DNA of 64,000 nucleotides from Arenicola marina (Eukaryota; Annelida; Polychaeta; Arenicolidae). The position numbers and the translations under genes are program-made. Each line of letters opens with the position of its first letter. Within the stretch, counting starts at the first letter, position 1. Below, in pieces: positions 19,763 to 31,211 of the stretch. The notes below the pieces were generated by a model, which was given only the letters and a program-made list of their open reading frames with translations, was not told the DNA's origin and ran no database searches. Location: assembly GCA_964019135.1 (NCBI GenBank), contig OZ025258.1:15159771-15223770 (forward strand), written 5' to 3'.

Positions 19763-20426
19763 AGGGAACCGCCAGCCTGGCCTCTAACGCTGCTTTACCG
19801 ATTCATATAATACTCAATCGTCTATCCTCCAAATTACAGAATTTTACGTCCTATCTGTGGCTCACCATAGCATTTAGAAGTGACCGCCAGGCACGATTTG
19901 GCCGCCTACCCAGGCGGCAGCCCTTTTTGGAGGCGTGTCCGCGATTGACCAATCAGGAGGCGATGCTCTCATTTATTAAAACCGGAAATTGCGCCTATTG
20001 TGTGAGCAAAACAAGAGCGCATGATAATCGCTAATATAAATAGCTGCGATTCTAACTCCAATCATGCCATTGTTGCGGATTCAATCGTCGCAAGACGTAT
20101 GTCAATTTGTTTGAACGGTACTTTTCCATGAAAGGCTAAGATCTTGCGCTACTGCACGGCTTGGAACTGCCGCTGTTCATCTAGAAATCGCGGCCCTGAT
20201 CTCTCTCTCCGCGAGCTGTAACGTATGGCGGCGCCATATGAATAGTCACAATATGCGTCACTTGCTCCGGCAAAATGGCGCGCTGCTCGACATTGATGGG
20301 GGCGGGTTGCCTTAATTTTTTTTCTCCTTACCAGTCGGCCGAAACGAAGCGTTAACACTCGCCAATTTAATTTTAAGATGTAAATTTTCGGTGCAGATCG
20401 CGATTAAATTAGGTTGGCCACCCGCT
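19763..20426 (+). mobile_element. TTAA-flanked insertion, 664 bp
   Basis: It is bounded by TTAA at 19759-19762 and 20427-20430. The ends read AGGGAACCGCCAGCC and, inverted, AGCGGGTGGCCAACC, a weak terminal inverted repeat. The homologous flank of psi-A (minus strand around 7320-7360) reads GCTGTTGTCGTTAACTTTAA, with a single TTAA and no insert: an empty site. TTAA duplication is the hallmark of piggyBac-type insertion. No transposase frame was found, so it is non-autonomous. Copies: 37307-37970, and a truncated one at 59608-60023. Confidence 0.75.
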
Positions 20427-20430
20427 TTAA

Positions 20431-21777
20431 CATCAAAGTGCGCGTCCGACAGCGCCCTCTAGGAACCAAGTTGCATTGACAGGTACCAGCATGCGCAAAA
20501 CAAATATGGCGCCCGGATCGGACATCGGTGTTCCGTAAAACCTTTTGCAAACACAGATAAGAAGTGAACACTTTTTAGATTGTTGGGAAGAATTCAAGAG
20601 CTAAAAGCTTAATCTATGCAAAAATGTGATATCTGCATCCAGATAATTAAGAATTCCCAAATGCGCCTATTCTTCTTGAAAATCCCCGTGGGTAATACAG
20701 GCTGGAAGCGAGACCCAAAGCAGAAACGGAGTGGGTCTCACGATGCCAGGTTGACCCTCTGCCCACCTGTCTTCATGTTGAGGTCATGCAGTGGAACGTT
20801 ATGATCAGTGCGATCACCCCTACTTGCCATGCCGCTATTTCGGAGAATGTGTCGGGCGCCAACAATACGCTGTCTCCCATATACAGCGACGAAGTAGAAG
20901 CAGGGAGCGTATAGTACCTTAGCAGTTACCCTGCTGAATGTTCCCCGTAATCTTATTAAATTGTGATATGTTTGAGTTTAAAGTTGGTGTGTGTCGAAGA
21001 TAACATATTAACATATATGTATTACCATTAAAACGAAAAATGTCCCATCTTTTGGTATGTAATATATCAATATTGATTTTGTTACTTACAATGATGTAAT
21101 ATGTTTGCAGCTATTCTCGTTTAAATACTGTTCCTTTGTATATGGCATTTGGAGTTACTAGCGTGTATATTGTACGTGACAATTATTTTGTTTATTCCTG
21201 TTTTAGTAGGGTACGTACGTATTAGGTTAAGGATTAGGAAATTTGGAGAGTCGTTTATAGGAGAGAAGATGTAAACGCCATGACATTTTCTTATAATGCC
21301 TATTATCGTACAGGTGTAACGTTTCGAATTCCGATAGTTAATAGATTTTGCTTATTGTAATATTTCGATATCTGTTTATGATCAATGCAAAAGAACGTAA
21401 CAATAGTTTTTACGGAATATCATCAATTTAGATGTCTTTTTCATAACTGCAACGATAGATTTTGCAATAAATAACAGGGTGTGGTTTAAAGACCGACTGC
21501 TGCATCTCGTACAATGGAAATGTGGCTTTCTTGTGTACTACGTCATCAAATTCCGGTCTTGGCGACCGTTTTGTGGGGCTTTGGCATGCAGATAGGTCCA
21601 ATAATTATTAAATTGAATGATTAATTTCTCCTTAACATAGTATACATGTCCTGTACTTCTGTAAAAATTAAAGTTTGCAAAGATTTATCAATGGACAATT
21701 GTTGTTAAGAATATATTTTATGATATTGTCACTGGGTTATGAGCGGTCAACCTGTGGCCTAGTAGATAGCGCCTCCG
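20431..21777. other. Distal flank of gene C1
   Basis: No gene seen. Up to about 21070 it is the inverse homologue of the psi-A flank (6660-7330). 21280-21720 is the inverse homologue of the gene B flank (12300-12700). Confidence 0.55.
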
Positions 21778-22079
21778 ACTATAGACCGATCCAGGCTGTC
21801 AGTCATTCACTGACGTCACTGTTGCTTTTATCCAATCATGTGGTGAAAATAGGTCTTCCACGTGCGTTATGTCGGACAAACAAGTCGGTCAAACAAAGCA
21901 GTGTGTCGGACAAACAGGTCAGTCAAACAAAGCAGCATGTCGCTTTGTTGTCAGTTTCAGAGATGAGTACTTCTCACAATATCTACCATCAGTTTGATTG
22001 TCAATTTCATACTCACGAATGAGGCAAAAGGACACAAGTGTGGGCGGGGCTTATTGTCGGAACCTGGATCGGTCTATTG
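21778..22079 (+). mobile_element. MITE with ATAGACC ends, complete, across the unit 1/unit 2 boundary
   Basis: It starts ATAGACCGATCCAGGCTGTC and ends CTGGATCGGTCTAT; the ends are inverted copies. The phrase GTCGGACAAACAAGTCGG is duplicated inside. A SINE follows directly (about 22065-22265). The same arrangement is at 39322-39623. Confidence 0.8.
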
Positions 22080-25000
22080 TCGAGTGTGCTCTGCTAGACA
22101 AACCCAATCTGCCGGTGCGCAGTTTGAATCCCTCCTGTGCAATTTCCCATTGTCTTTCTTCGCAAAGAGTAGGGGTTACTCCCGGAGACATGGCTCCTCT
22201 CTACCTCGACCCTTTCCATGTCGCGGTATGACCTACAGAGGTTAATCTGTTTAATGTGAACCAACTGGATTGTGAAGCAGACCCAGGGGAGTCTCCATGT
22301 ACAAGGAGAAAGAATTCCAGCATACTCCGACACTAAGCCCCGCCCATGCTTTTTCGTTAATCGTGAGTATGAAATTGACAATAGCTGATGGTAGGTACAA
22401 GTGAGAAGTACTCCTCTCTGAAACTGACATGCTGATTTGTTTGTCCCACTTGTTTGTCCGATATAACGCACGTGGAAGACCTTTTTTTGTCACATGATTG
22501 GATAATCACCGTCTGCCATACCCTTCACGATCGTGACACACGAAGTGTTCATGTCGCATGTTAAGCCATCTCACGGCCATGACAAACCTAGGGCACACAC
22601 TGTCGGCCACTTTCGTTCACGACCATTGCAAACCCGGCCTTCACATCGGGAAAACATGCTCATTGGATTGTCACCTGGCATCTAGCCCAGAACCCTATAG
22701 GCTGTGTGTGGGCTCTCATTCTATACCCAAATTCTATAGTAAAAATTTTTTTAAAAATGTGTACAACTTCGTGCAATATAAAATGGTGGAATGTTGTCCA
22801 TCTTGTGCCAGTAGGCAATAGACCAATCCAGACTCCGACACTAAGCCCCGCCCACGCTTGAGTCCTTTTTCCTTACTCATGAGTATGACATTGACAATCA
22901 TAGGTAATGGTGTGTACAAGTGAGAAGTACTCATCTCTGAAACTGACAAGGAAGTAACTAGATTTGTTTGTCCGACATAACGCACGTGGAAGACCTTTTT
23001 TCACCACAAGATTGGATAAAAGCAACAGTGACGTCAGTGGATGATTGACAGCCTGAATCGGTCTATTATGGCTCCTTTGAAAGATTTCAATAACTTTGAA
23101 ATCAGTAATTTTTCCTAAGAACGTACTGGTAACTTATTGAAACTAATTATGAAAATTATAAGCAATTCAATTTGTCATGTGAAGTTGATTTTTTCCGACA
23201 GAATGAAATATGGCTATGATTCTTCAAACATAGTCATGGGTTCATGGCTACCTACTTGACGATGTTATCATGGTCACTATATTTGACCGGGATAGCGAAG
23301 GCAGCAAACAATATATTGGTTTGTGCTCTTTTCTGCACCAGCTGCAGGGGTAGATCCAGAATATATGGATAGGGGAGCCGGTATCTGGTATCTGGATCCG
23401 ATCAGGGTCGGATCCAGATATGCTGGATAGGGGGGCCGGTTTCGGTTTTTATATGTTAAATGATATAAAGTTCGGAACTAAAAGGGGGGGCCTGGCCGGG
23501 TCGGCCCCCCTTGGATCCGCCCCTGATTTGACCCACATTTTGGTATATTAATTTAACCATGGACTAGCAGCGGATAACCTATATCATAAAACTGGGTAGA
23601 TCGAGAAGGAAATTAAACATAAAAGGAGTTAGAAACTAGGATGCAGGTCGATTTTCTATGTTAGGGGCAACCTTTTATCCGCATAGCTGACGAAGTACCC
23701 TGGCCAGATAGTGGGTGAGTTCGGGTAGTTCACCCAGAGGAGGATCACGAGGATTTCCAACATGGCGTCCAGGCTCAACAATACGTAATATATATATCAA
23801 GTGGTATATCGGCCCGCAAAAAAATCTGGAAATAATATTATAACAACTAGAATAAAATAATCCGTATCCGTTTATTGATTTTATGGTACTGTTTAACGAT
23901 CTTCATGAATTGTGCAGTTCAGCAAGTGCAGCATTCACGCGGACCGCAGATTTTGTGTTCGGTTTATCTTGATCCGCACACTGGCGGAGAGTGTGAGTGC
24001 GCATGCTCCAAATATCCGCTCTTAGTTTCATGAAACAACAAACACAGTTTATTCGAGATATAATGATTTTTTTTTATTTACATGAAATACATCTAAGTAT
24101 TTGTTTGGCCAACTGGGCATAGAATCTTACTCACTTACTACACTGTACGGCAGCTAGATTCTGTAGAGTTAATTTGGGGCCGTAATGCCCCAGAAAGTGA
24201 CGAATACCTGTACCGTCTGGCAGCTGGACACAGCACAGTTGCTGTGCCGATTATGTAGGTTTCCCACGTGCCTTTTTGTCGGACAAAGAAGTGGGACAAA
24301 CAAATCAGCATTTCACTTTCGTGTCAGTTTCAGAGAAAAGAACTTCTCACTTGTACCTACCATCAGCTATTGTCAATTTTTGTCAATATAAACATCAATA
24401 TTGATATATTACATACCAAAAGTTCGCCTTAATGGTAATACATATATGTTAATATGTCATCTTCGACACACACCAATTTTAAACTCAAACATGTCACAAT
24501 TTACTAAGATTAAGAGGAACATTCAGCAGGGTAACTGCTAAGGTACTATACGCTCCCTTCTTTTAATTCGTCGCTATATATATGAGTTAGCATATTGTTG
24601 GCCCCCGACACATTCTCCGAAATAGCGGCATGGCAAGTAGTGGTGATCGCACTGATCATAACGTTCCACTGCATGACCTCATCATGAAGACAGGTGGGCA
24701 GAGGGTCAACCTGGCCTCGTGAGACCCACTCCGTTCCTCCGTTGGGTCTCGGTTCCAGCCTGTATTTCCCAAGGGGATTTTCAAAACGAATAGGCGCATT
24801 TGGGAATTCTAAATTATCTGCATGCAGATTGGGGCTAAATATCACATTTTTGCATGGATTAGTCTTTTAGCTATTAAATTCCTCCCAACAATCTAAAAAG
24901 TTTTCGCTTCTTAACTGTGTTTGCAAAAAAGGTTTTACGGAACACCGATGTCCGATCCGTGCGCCATATTTGTTTTTATAATAATAATAATAATGTCCAA

Positions 25001-25331
25001 GGATATGCATCACAAGTAAACAAACATATATTACATAGACGCTGTCGGGCGCGCACTTTAAAGTTAACGACAACAGCAGCGCCCTCTGTCACACAGAATT
25101 CACGGTTACACAGTTTGGGAACCAGGCTACAGGCTGGACCCGAGACCCAACTGAGTGCGTGCGATAACACCGTCATAACGTATGCATGTATAGGATGCTG
25201 GCCAGCAAAATAGTGTTCATAACAAGATATAAATAGCACAGAGTAGATTAATCACGGGAATTAGCTTGCACAGTTACTAACCATATTAACATAAGTGGAA
25301 TGCCAATAATTGCACGCCCATATCATTTTGG
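22065..25331. repeat. Left part of unit 2: repeats and psi-A2 flank
   Basis: In order: SINE (22065-22265), inverted MITE (22315-22515), complete MITE (22818-23066), dispersed block with hAT-like MITE (23200-23800, MITE 23345-23525), partial MITE (24265-24375) and the psi-A2 3' flank. Only scattered single-base differences from unit 1 were noticed, such as one fewer G near 22172 in the SINE core. Confidence 0.75.
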
Positions 25332-28300
25332 TTTATTGCCTTTTTATATCGCTAATATATCTAATGGTAAAATTAACACATCACATACCATATAGGCTGA
25401 CATACCACTAGGTATCAAACTCTCACGCTGCCAGACAAAAAAATCTACTTCTTCTTGAAAATATGAATTTACTTTCCGCCTGATCATATCGCCTTGGTCT
25501 TCCGTAGCCACTATACGGTAGTCCTCCATACTTTTACGCTTAGCTCGACATCAAAACTATGTGACCTTCTCAAATCTTGTACTGAATCGTTAAGCCGATA
25601 GGTTGCAGCTCAGCTTCACAACGGTCGTCAACAAACTGACTCTGTTCTGTGGAGAAATAGTTCTGCCAGTCACCGATGAAACCTTTCCGCACGAAGTGAG
25701 ATACTGTTGTGTCGAACACGGGGAAATTTTTATAATTAGTCATGGGATTTGCTTTCATGCTGTCAAAGCATGTTTCGCGTTGTATAACCGAGATGACATC
25801 ATCAGACAACGGCGTTCCATACAGGGTCGCCACCTGGCGAATGACAGCGGCGCTATTCGTAATAGCGTCTTCGTATTTCACCACGAAGACATTCAAGTTA
25901 TCCTTCAACTCCCACCATGTTTTACACCTAACCCTCGTCCCAGGTTCCGCGGAAAGGGCCGTACAGTGTGTTCATCTTGAAGCAATGGTAAAAAGACAAG
26001 AGAACGTCTTTGGGGTTTCGCATGGTGACAACGACCTTGACCTTGTTTGCCAGCACCTGTCGTCTGAAGTAAGTGGCGGGAAGATGGGACTTGAGGACTC
26101 GTGGTAGTGATACGCTGGCAAGAAGATCCAACACAGGAGCTCCGACCGGAGGGTAGAAGTTTTTCACAAAGTGTGTTCGTCGATACAGGGGACTTGCCCG
26201 TGGTGTCTCCTCCGTGCATTACCAAATCAGCCGTTTCTTGCATCCACGAAGTTCCTTAATTAGAAGATACAATAAACAATTTTATGTAGTTATGGTACAT
26301 AATTGGTATGCGACATTGCTCCGGTGACAAAGTGTGATTCTTTTTACCACAACATTAACATTTCGCATTTAAATAAGTTCAAATATTAATGCTTGCATCG
26401 AGAGCGTTATGACAACATTACATCCGTCCGCTTGTTAATGTTACATCGGAATCTTTCGTTTAACGTTAGAATACAATTTAAAAACAAACCGGAAGAAACA
26501 ATTAACAACATATTGAAATGAAAGAATAAAAATAATGGAGAAACAATTTTGGAGAGCTTGTGAGTAATATAACCAATCTAACCATGATACAACGTTACAC
26601 TAACCTTTACAGGCTATCAGGGATGTATCGATCAATCAGATGCTTAAGGCGGAGAAGTTATGACATGTTTTGATGACCGTAAAAGCGCTCGGGGAGGGGG
26701 CTGATCCAGAAATTTGAAAAAGAGGGGGTTCAAACTTGCCACCGAGGGGTTGTCCGCGCCCCCTCAGATAGCGTTCTTCCTCAAAAAGCGGCGGGGGAGC
26801 AAACCCCCCACCCCCACCTGAATCCCCCCTTGCAATTGTCGGGTTTAATGGCATGGATATTTCGAGCAAGCGCACTCACTCGAAACCCTTTCTCCTTCTG
26901 TTCGTTTTGTTGTTACATCATAAATGTATCCCACGCCATTTTGAAACCGGAAACATATGAATCGACGCGTGCGCTTGAAGGCGGGCGAACTGTGGAAACC
27001 GGTTCTAAAAATGGTTTCCGTTTCTTGCTGGTTTCATGTAAATCAAACCCACCCTTTATATTCCCAGTCAGATGTGGGGGGGGGGTCATAGTTTAAGGCA
27101 GCTCACGTATGACTTTGACCTCGATCGATGAATCATAGAGCTCGACAAACGTATGACCCTAAATTAATCAAAAAGATGCTTTGACAATATAACTTGCGAA
27201 GTCGTCTGTTCAAAAACGCCCAATTACTGTAAAATACGGCACAATATTGTAAGTGATAAGTGATATCGATTTTCGAATAGCTATTCTGTCAAATTTGTTA
27301 GTACATATATAGTCTATATATATGTGGATATCACATTGCCTTCTGATGTCCTGGCGATTCTTAGCTGTGTCGAATAAAGTGTTCGAGCCACGATTTTGTC
27401 TTGCTCAGAGTTAACTTGGTTTAGGGAAGATAAACAAATAACAATTTGTGTTAATGGTTGTTTACATTTTTTATTCCACGATATCACTATAATGCGTTCG
27501 TCAAAATAGCAAAAGTGAGATCTGGCGGGTTTATTTCTGGGAGCATTGCATCTGAGCGTTATTTGAAATTTCCCTAATGATGTCATTGGCTGGTTGGGCT
27601 TTGATGCAGTGCGTAGACATCTGTGGTCGAGTGCGTGTATTGTTTTAATGGTTCAGTGCGTTTCGTTGAGTTCAAGCCAATGAGCAGAGAGAATCTGTCT
27701 CAATATAAAAGCACATGCGTTTCTATTCCCCTTTGACGTCACTTTCCTTGCTCGCAGAAGTTGGTGCGAAAACCAGTGGAAAAAGTACGCTCTTCTACCA
27801 CTTGGGGCGTTACAGCTCGATAATATCAGCGTGGAAACACAGGAGATTAATATGAGCTTCAGTTGCTTTGGCGTGGCACTAAGACTCTAAAAGCTGCGAT
27901 GTAGGCCTACATGTAGGCTAATCTCTGACGAACGTGTTAACAGTCGCAATAAGCCTGCTTAAAATTGCATATCAAGCTGACCGTTGCAACGGATGCACCA
28001 AAATAAACTTTGTATACTTCAGTGTCTAAATAGGTGTCTGTAGCAAGTGAAATGTTGCTCGATGTGTCAAACGATCAAGAGATGCGGGAAAACGGCCATT
28101 TAGACCTGATTCGCCGCCCCCTCCCCCCCCCCCCCCCCACCCCGCCACCCTAAGTATTTGAGCACCTGCTAACTTAGAGGTTTAAGCATTACACACACAG
28201 TGCCAACGGCCGCCGGCAAGGGGGCGTGGCGCTCTAGACTCTACTGTTGTCAGATATTATTTGGGGCTAGGGCGCCCCCTGTTGGTGGGACCGGTTAACA

Positions 28301-28844
28301 ACATGTGTACACACGTTTATGGCGTTTCACAACAGTCACAAATATTCGCTTTTGCGGAGGGAAAATTCAAGAAGTTGGATTGTTTTGGTCATTGGCAGAT
28401 AATTTGTGCTGGATATGGTAGGTGTTTATAGTTTGTAAACCCTAATTATGAACCCTATATTTAAGTCCCTTTAACTTAGGTTTGTGTTCTAATACGCAAA
28501 GGCGACATTCAAAAATAGCAAAAAAGTTCGATTTGCCACTTTAATTATTTAAGTCACCCATCCATGCGGCCATGTTCCATTCCACTTTAAGCATCTCAAA
28601 AACCGATCGTGCCCTGAGAGGCGTGTTTCACAGCTGACCTAAATCCGGCTACGGTATGAAGACACTTAACTGACTTCGGGTAACCAGCGATCAAGATATC
28701 ACTGGAGTCCATTGTGAATGTATTGACCCGATCCACGATATCTGAGCGGATAAAGGGAGTCTGCAGAATCAAACCGTCATGGTGCATAAACTGACCGGGA
28801 ATCTCATACAATTTCTTTTTCAACGTGGGCTCACCCTCCGCCAT
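25332..28844 (-). pseudogene. psi-A2, sulfotransferase pseudogene, unit 2
   Basis: Exon 2 is 25570-26254 and exon 1 about 28671-28844. It carries the same three lesions as psi-A1 (lost donor G, 8-nt deletion, net 47-nt deletion). A private change in exon 2 turns one Pro of VSPPRV into Leu (near 26107). AATAAA on minus is at 25332-25337, and the downstream frame MEDYRIVATED at 25344-25529 persists. The translation of the C-terminal fragment (25570-25908) equals that of units 1 and 3. Confidence 0.9.
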
Positions 28845-29160
28845 CGTTGGTTACTGCAGTTACGTCCTCGAAATCTCTCCGCCTCTGACTCCCACGGCGG
28901 TGTTTACGGTTGACATATAGTTGGCCTCGGGAGACCTATGCTCGGTCGGGGTTCGTTTATCGCGCATACCTGCGACCTTCACCTGGTAACAAGTAGGTGA
29001 TAGCACGCCTTCGGACAATGGACCCTGCATTTAGGCCACATCATGTGGGGCGCCGCGTTTCACACTCTTCATATTTTATATATTTATATTTATATCCCTG
29101 ACAAAAGAAACGTTGAAGCCGGGCACCTGAAACAACTCCATACGAATCGGTCCATACGAA
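28845..29160 (-). promoter_or_regulatory. 5' flank of psi-A2 without the foldback
   Basis: It runs straight from CACGGCGGTGTTTACGGTTG to ATATAGTTGGCCTCGGGAG, as in the B1 leader. The roughly 110-bp foldback segment of units 1 and 3 is absent, which gives the uninterrupted form. Confidence 0.6.
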
Positions 29161-31211
29161 ACGGTCTATTGGGGTGCAGCTCTACAGTAGGTGTAGACCT
29201 GGTCTCTTTCCAGTAGAGGAGCGCAGTATAGGCCCTATATATATATATAATATATATAGGGGAAGTCGTGTTCCCAAATCACGAAGAATAAATGTCTTTA
29301 TTCCCAGGTCACGATGAAGTAATTGGTAACTCCCCGCATACAATGGAAGGGGCGGATGCATGATATAAATTGCCGATTTCCCAATTCTCCGTTTCTTAGC
29401 ATTAAAATTCTCAATTCGTGGTGGACAATTCCCTGTCGCCCCACGAGATATTCCCATACCCTCTTTTGTGAAGCATGCGAAGAGCGCATTATGATATGGT
29501 TTCCAGAAGGCGACTTCCGGACTATACGGAGCACGGAGTTGGTGTGACGAAGCATTTGGGATACTCTAATATTTCCTTCCAAGGCAACCTCGATTACCCC
29601 GCGAATGGGAACGGAATCTTAATTTTATAAATTGAGACTCCAATGGGTCTACTTCGCAATCCAGTTGGTTCACTTTAAACATATTAACCTCTGTAGGTCA
29701 TACGGCGACAATGGGAAGGGTCAAGGTAGAGGGGAGCCACGTCTCCGGGAGTAACCCCCAACTCTTTGCGAAGGAAACTGCAGAGGAGGGGTTCGAATCA
29801 TACCGTTTGGGTTGGTCTAGCAGAGCGCACTCGACAATAGTGGAAGGCACTACCTACTAGGCCGAGGGGCGACACCCGCTCACGCAGTGACCATAACACA
29901 TATTCTTAAAGAGACTTTCAGATACAACAACTCTCCTTTTATAAATCTTTGAAAACTTTTATTTTTACAGAAGTGCAGGAAACATGCTATGTTAGAATGT
30001 AAAATTAATCATTTAATTTATTCATAAGCAGACCTATCTGTAGGTCGCATCATCGCTGCCTCGGGCAGATAATAGAAATTGACGGGGGCCGCTGCAGCTT
30101 AATATTGAGCAATTGTCCAACGCCCCGCTGACGTTTTTGTTATATTAACGGATATGCAAATGTGTGCAATAAGCAAACTACATACAGTATATGCATTGAC
30201 CCCGAAAAATTCAAAACGTTACCTTATAAGGTTTCCGATAGTTATACCTGTACGATAATAGGCATCATAAGAAAATGTCATGACGTTCACATATTCTCTC
30301 ATATATTGACCTTCCAAATTCACAATTCCAAAGCCTAATTGGTTCCGCCTCAAGTGCCAAAGCGTTTCTCAATAAAAAAATAAATAAATACGAAACTCAC
30401 GAAATCCACAACGCTACCTTACACGGCGTGGTAGATGTTTTCTGAACACCGCCGTAAAGCAAAGAGAGTCCACAGGTTCCACAAAGGAAAAGCAAGGCTG
30501 GAGACTTTTATTCTGGACTCACACCCTGCTAAAACAGAATTAAACTAAGTAATGGTTTCGTACGGTATGCATACACGCTAGTACGCTAGTAACTTCAAGT
30601 GACATATATATATATAAACGTGAATAGCTGCAAGCATATTACATTATTATAAGTCCCTATCCAGATTTTGTGGATCCGCCCCTGAAACAGGTCACAATTG
30701 ACTAAGGTTATGAGGTGCATTCAGCAGGGTAACTGCTAAGGTACCATGCTCTCTGCTATATGGGAGGTCGTTATATATGGGAAACAGCATCTCGTTGGCG
30801 GTAAGTAGTGGTGATCGCACTGATAATAACGTTCCACGGCATGACCTCAACATGAAGACAGGTCAACCTTGAGTGCGGTAACACCGTCATAACGTATGCA
30901 TGTATAAGATGCTGTCCGGCTAAATAGTGTTCATCACAAGATATAAATAGCACCAAGTAGAATAATTACGGGAATCGAATTATAGAGTTCATACCCATAT
31001 AATTATATAATAAGTAATATGATAATTACACCCACGTTCACATAAAGTCGGCCTCATTAGCTCATTACATCAAATATATATCTAGTGATAAAATCAACAC
31101 ACCACGCACCATATAAGCGGATATGACTAGGTATGAAACTCGGTCACAAAAAAGTTGTCTGGGGCGGCCAGACACCGAGATTTACTAATGCGCGGAAATA
31201 TGAATTCACTT
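29161..31211. other. Repeats and 3' flank of gene B2
   Basis: Contains the dispersed repeats, a minus-strand SINE (29661-29863) and the B-type flank. From about 30985 the bases begin to follow the locus at 62800-63040 in place of unit 1: GAGTTCATACCC, CGGCCTCATTAG, and a 24-nt segment with GTTGTCTGGGGCGGCCAGAC near 31150-31180 that unit 1 lacks. Confidence 0.65.

Larger units (their letters stand above)
4291..22011. repeat. Tandem segmental duplication, unit 1 (17,721 bp)
   Basis: This segment recurs almost base for base at 22012-39555 and, in part, at 39556-48190. Order within the unit: MITE/SINE cluster, hAT-like MITE, psi-A (minus), gene B (minus), gene C (plus), TTAA element, flank. Compared with unit 2 it has about 110 extra bases near 11200-11320, lacks 24 bases near 13530, has fewer minisatellite units near 16000, and has a longer leader before gene C. 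The start is set by the N gap, so the biological boundary of the unit is unknown. Confidence 0.95.
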
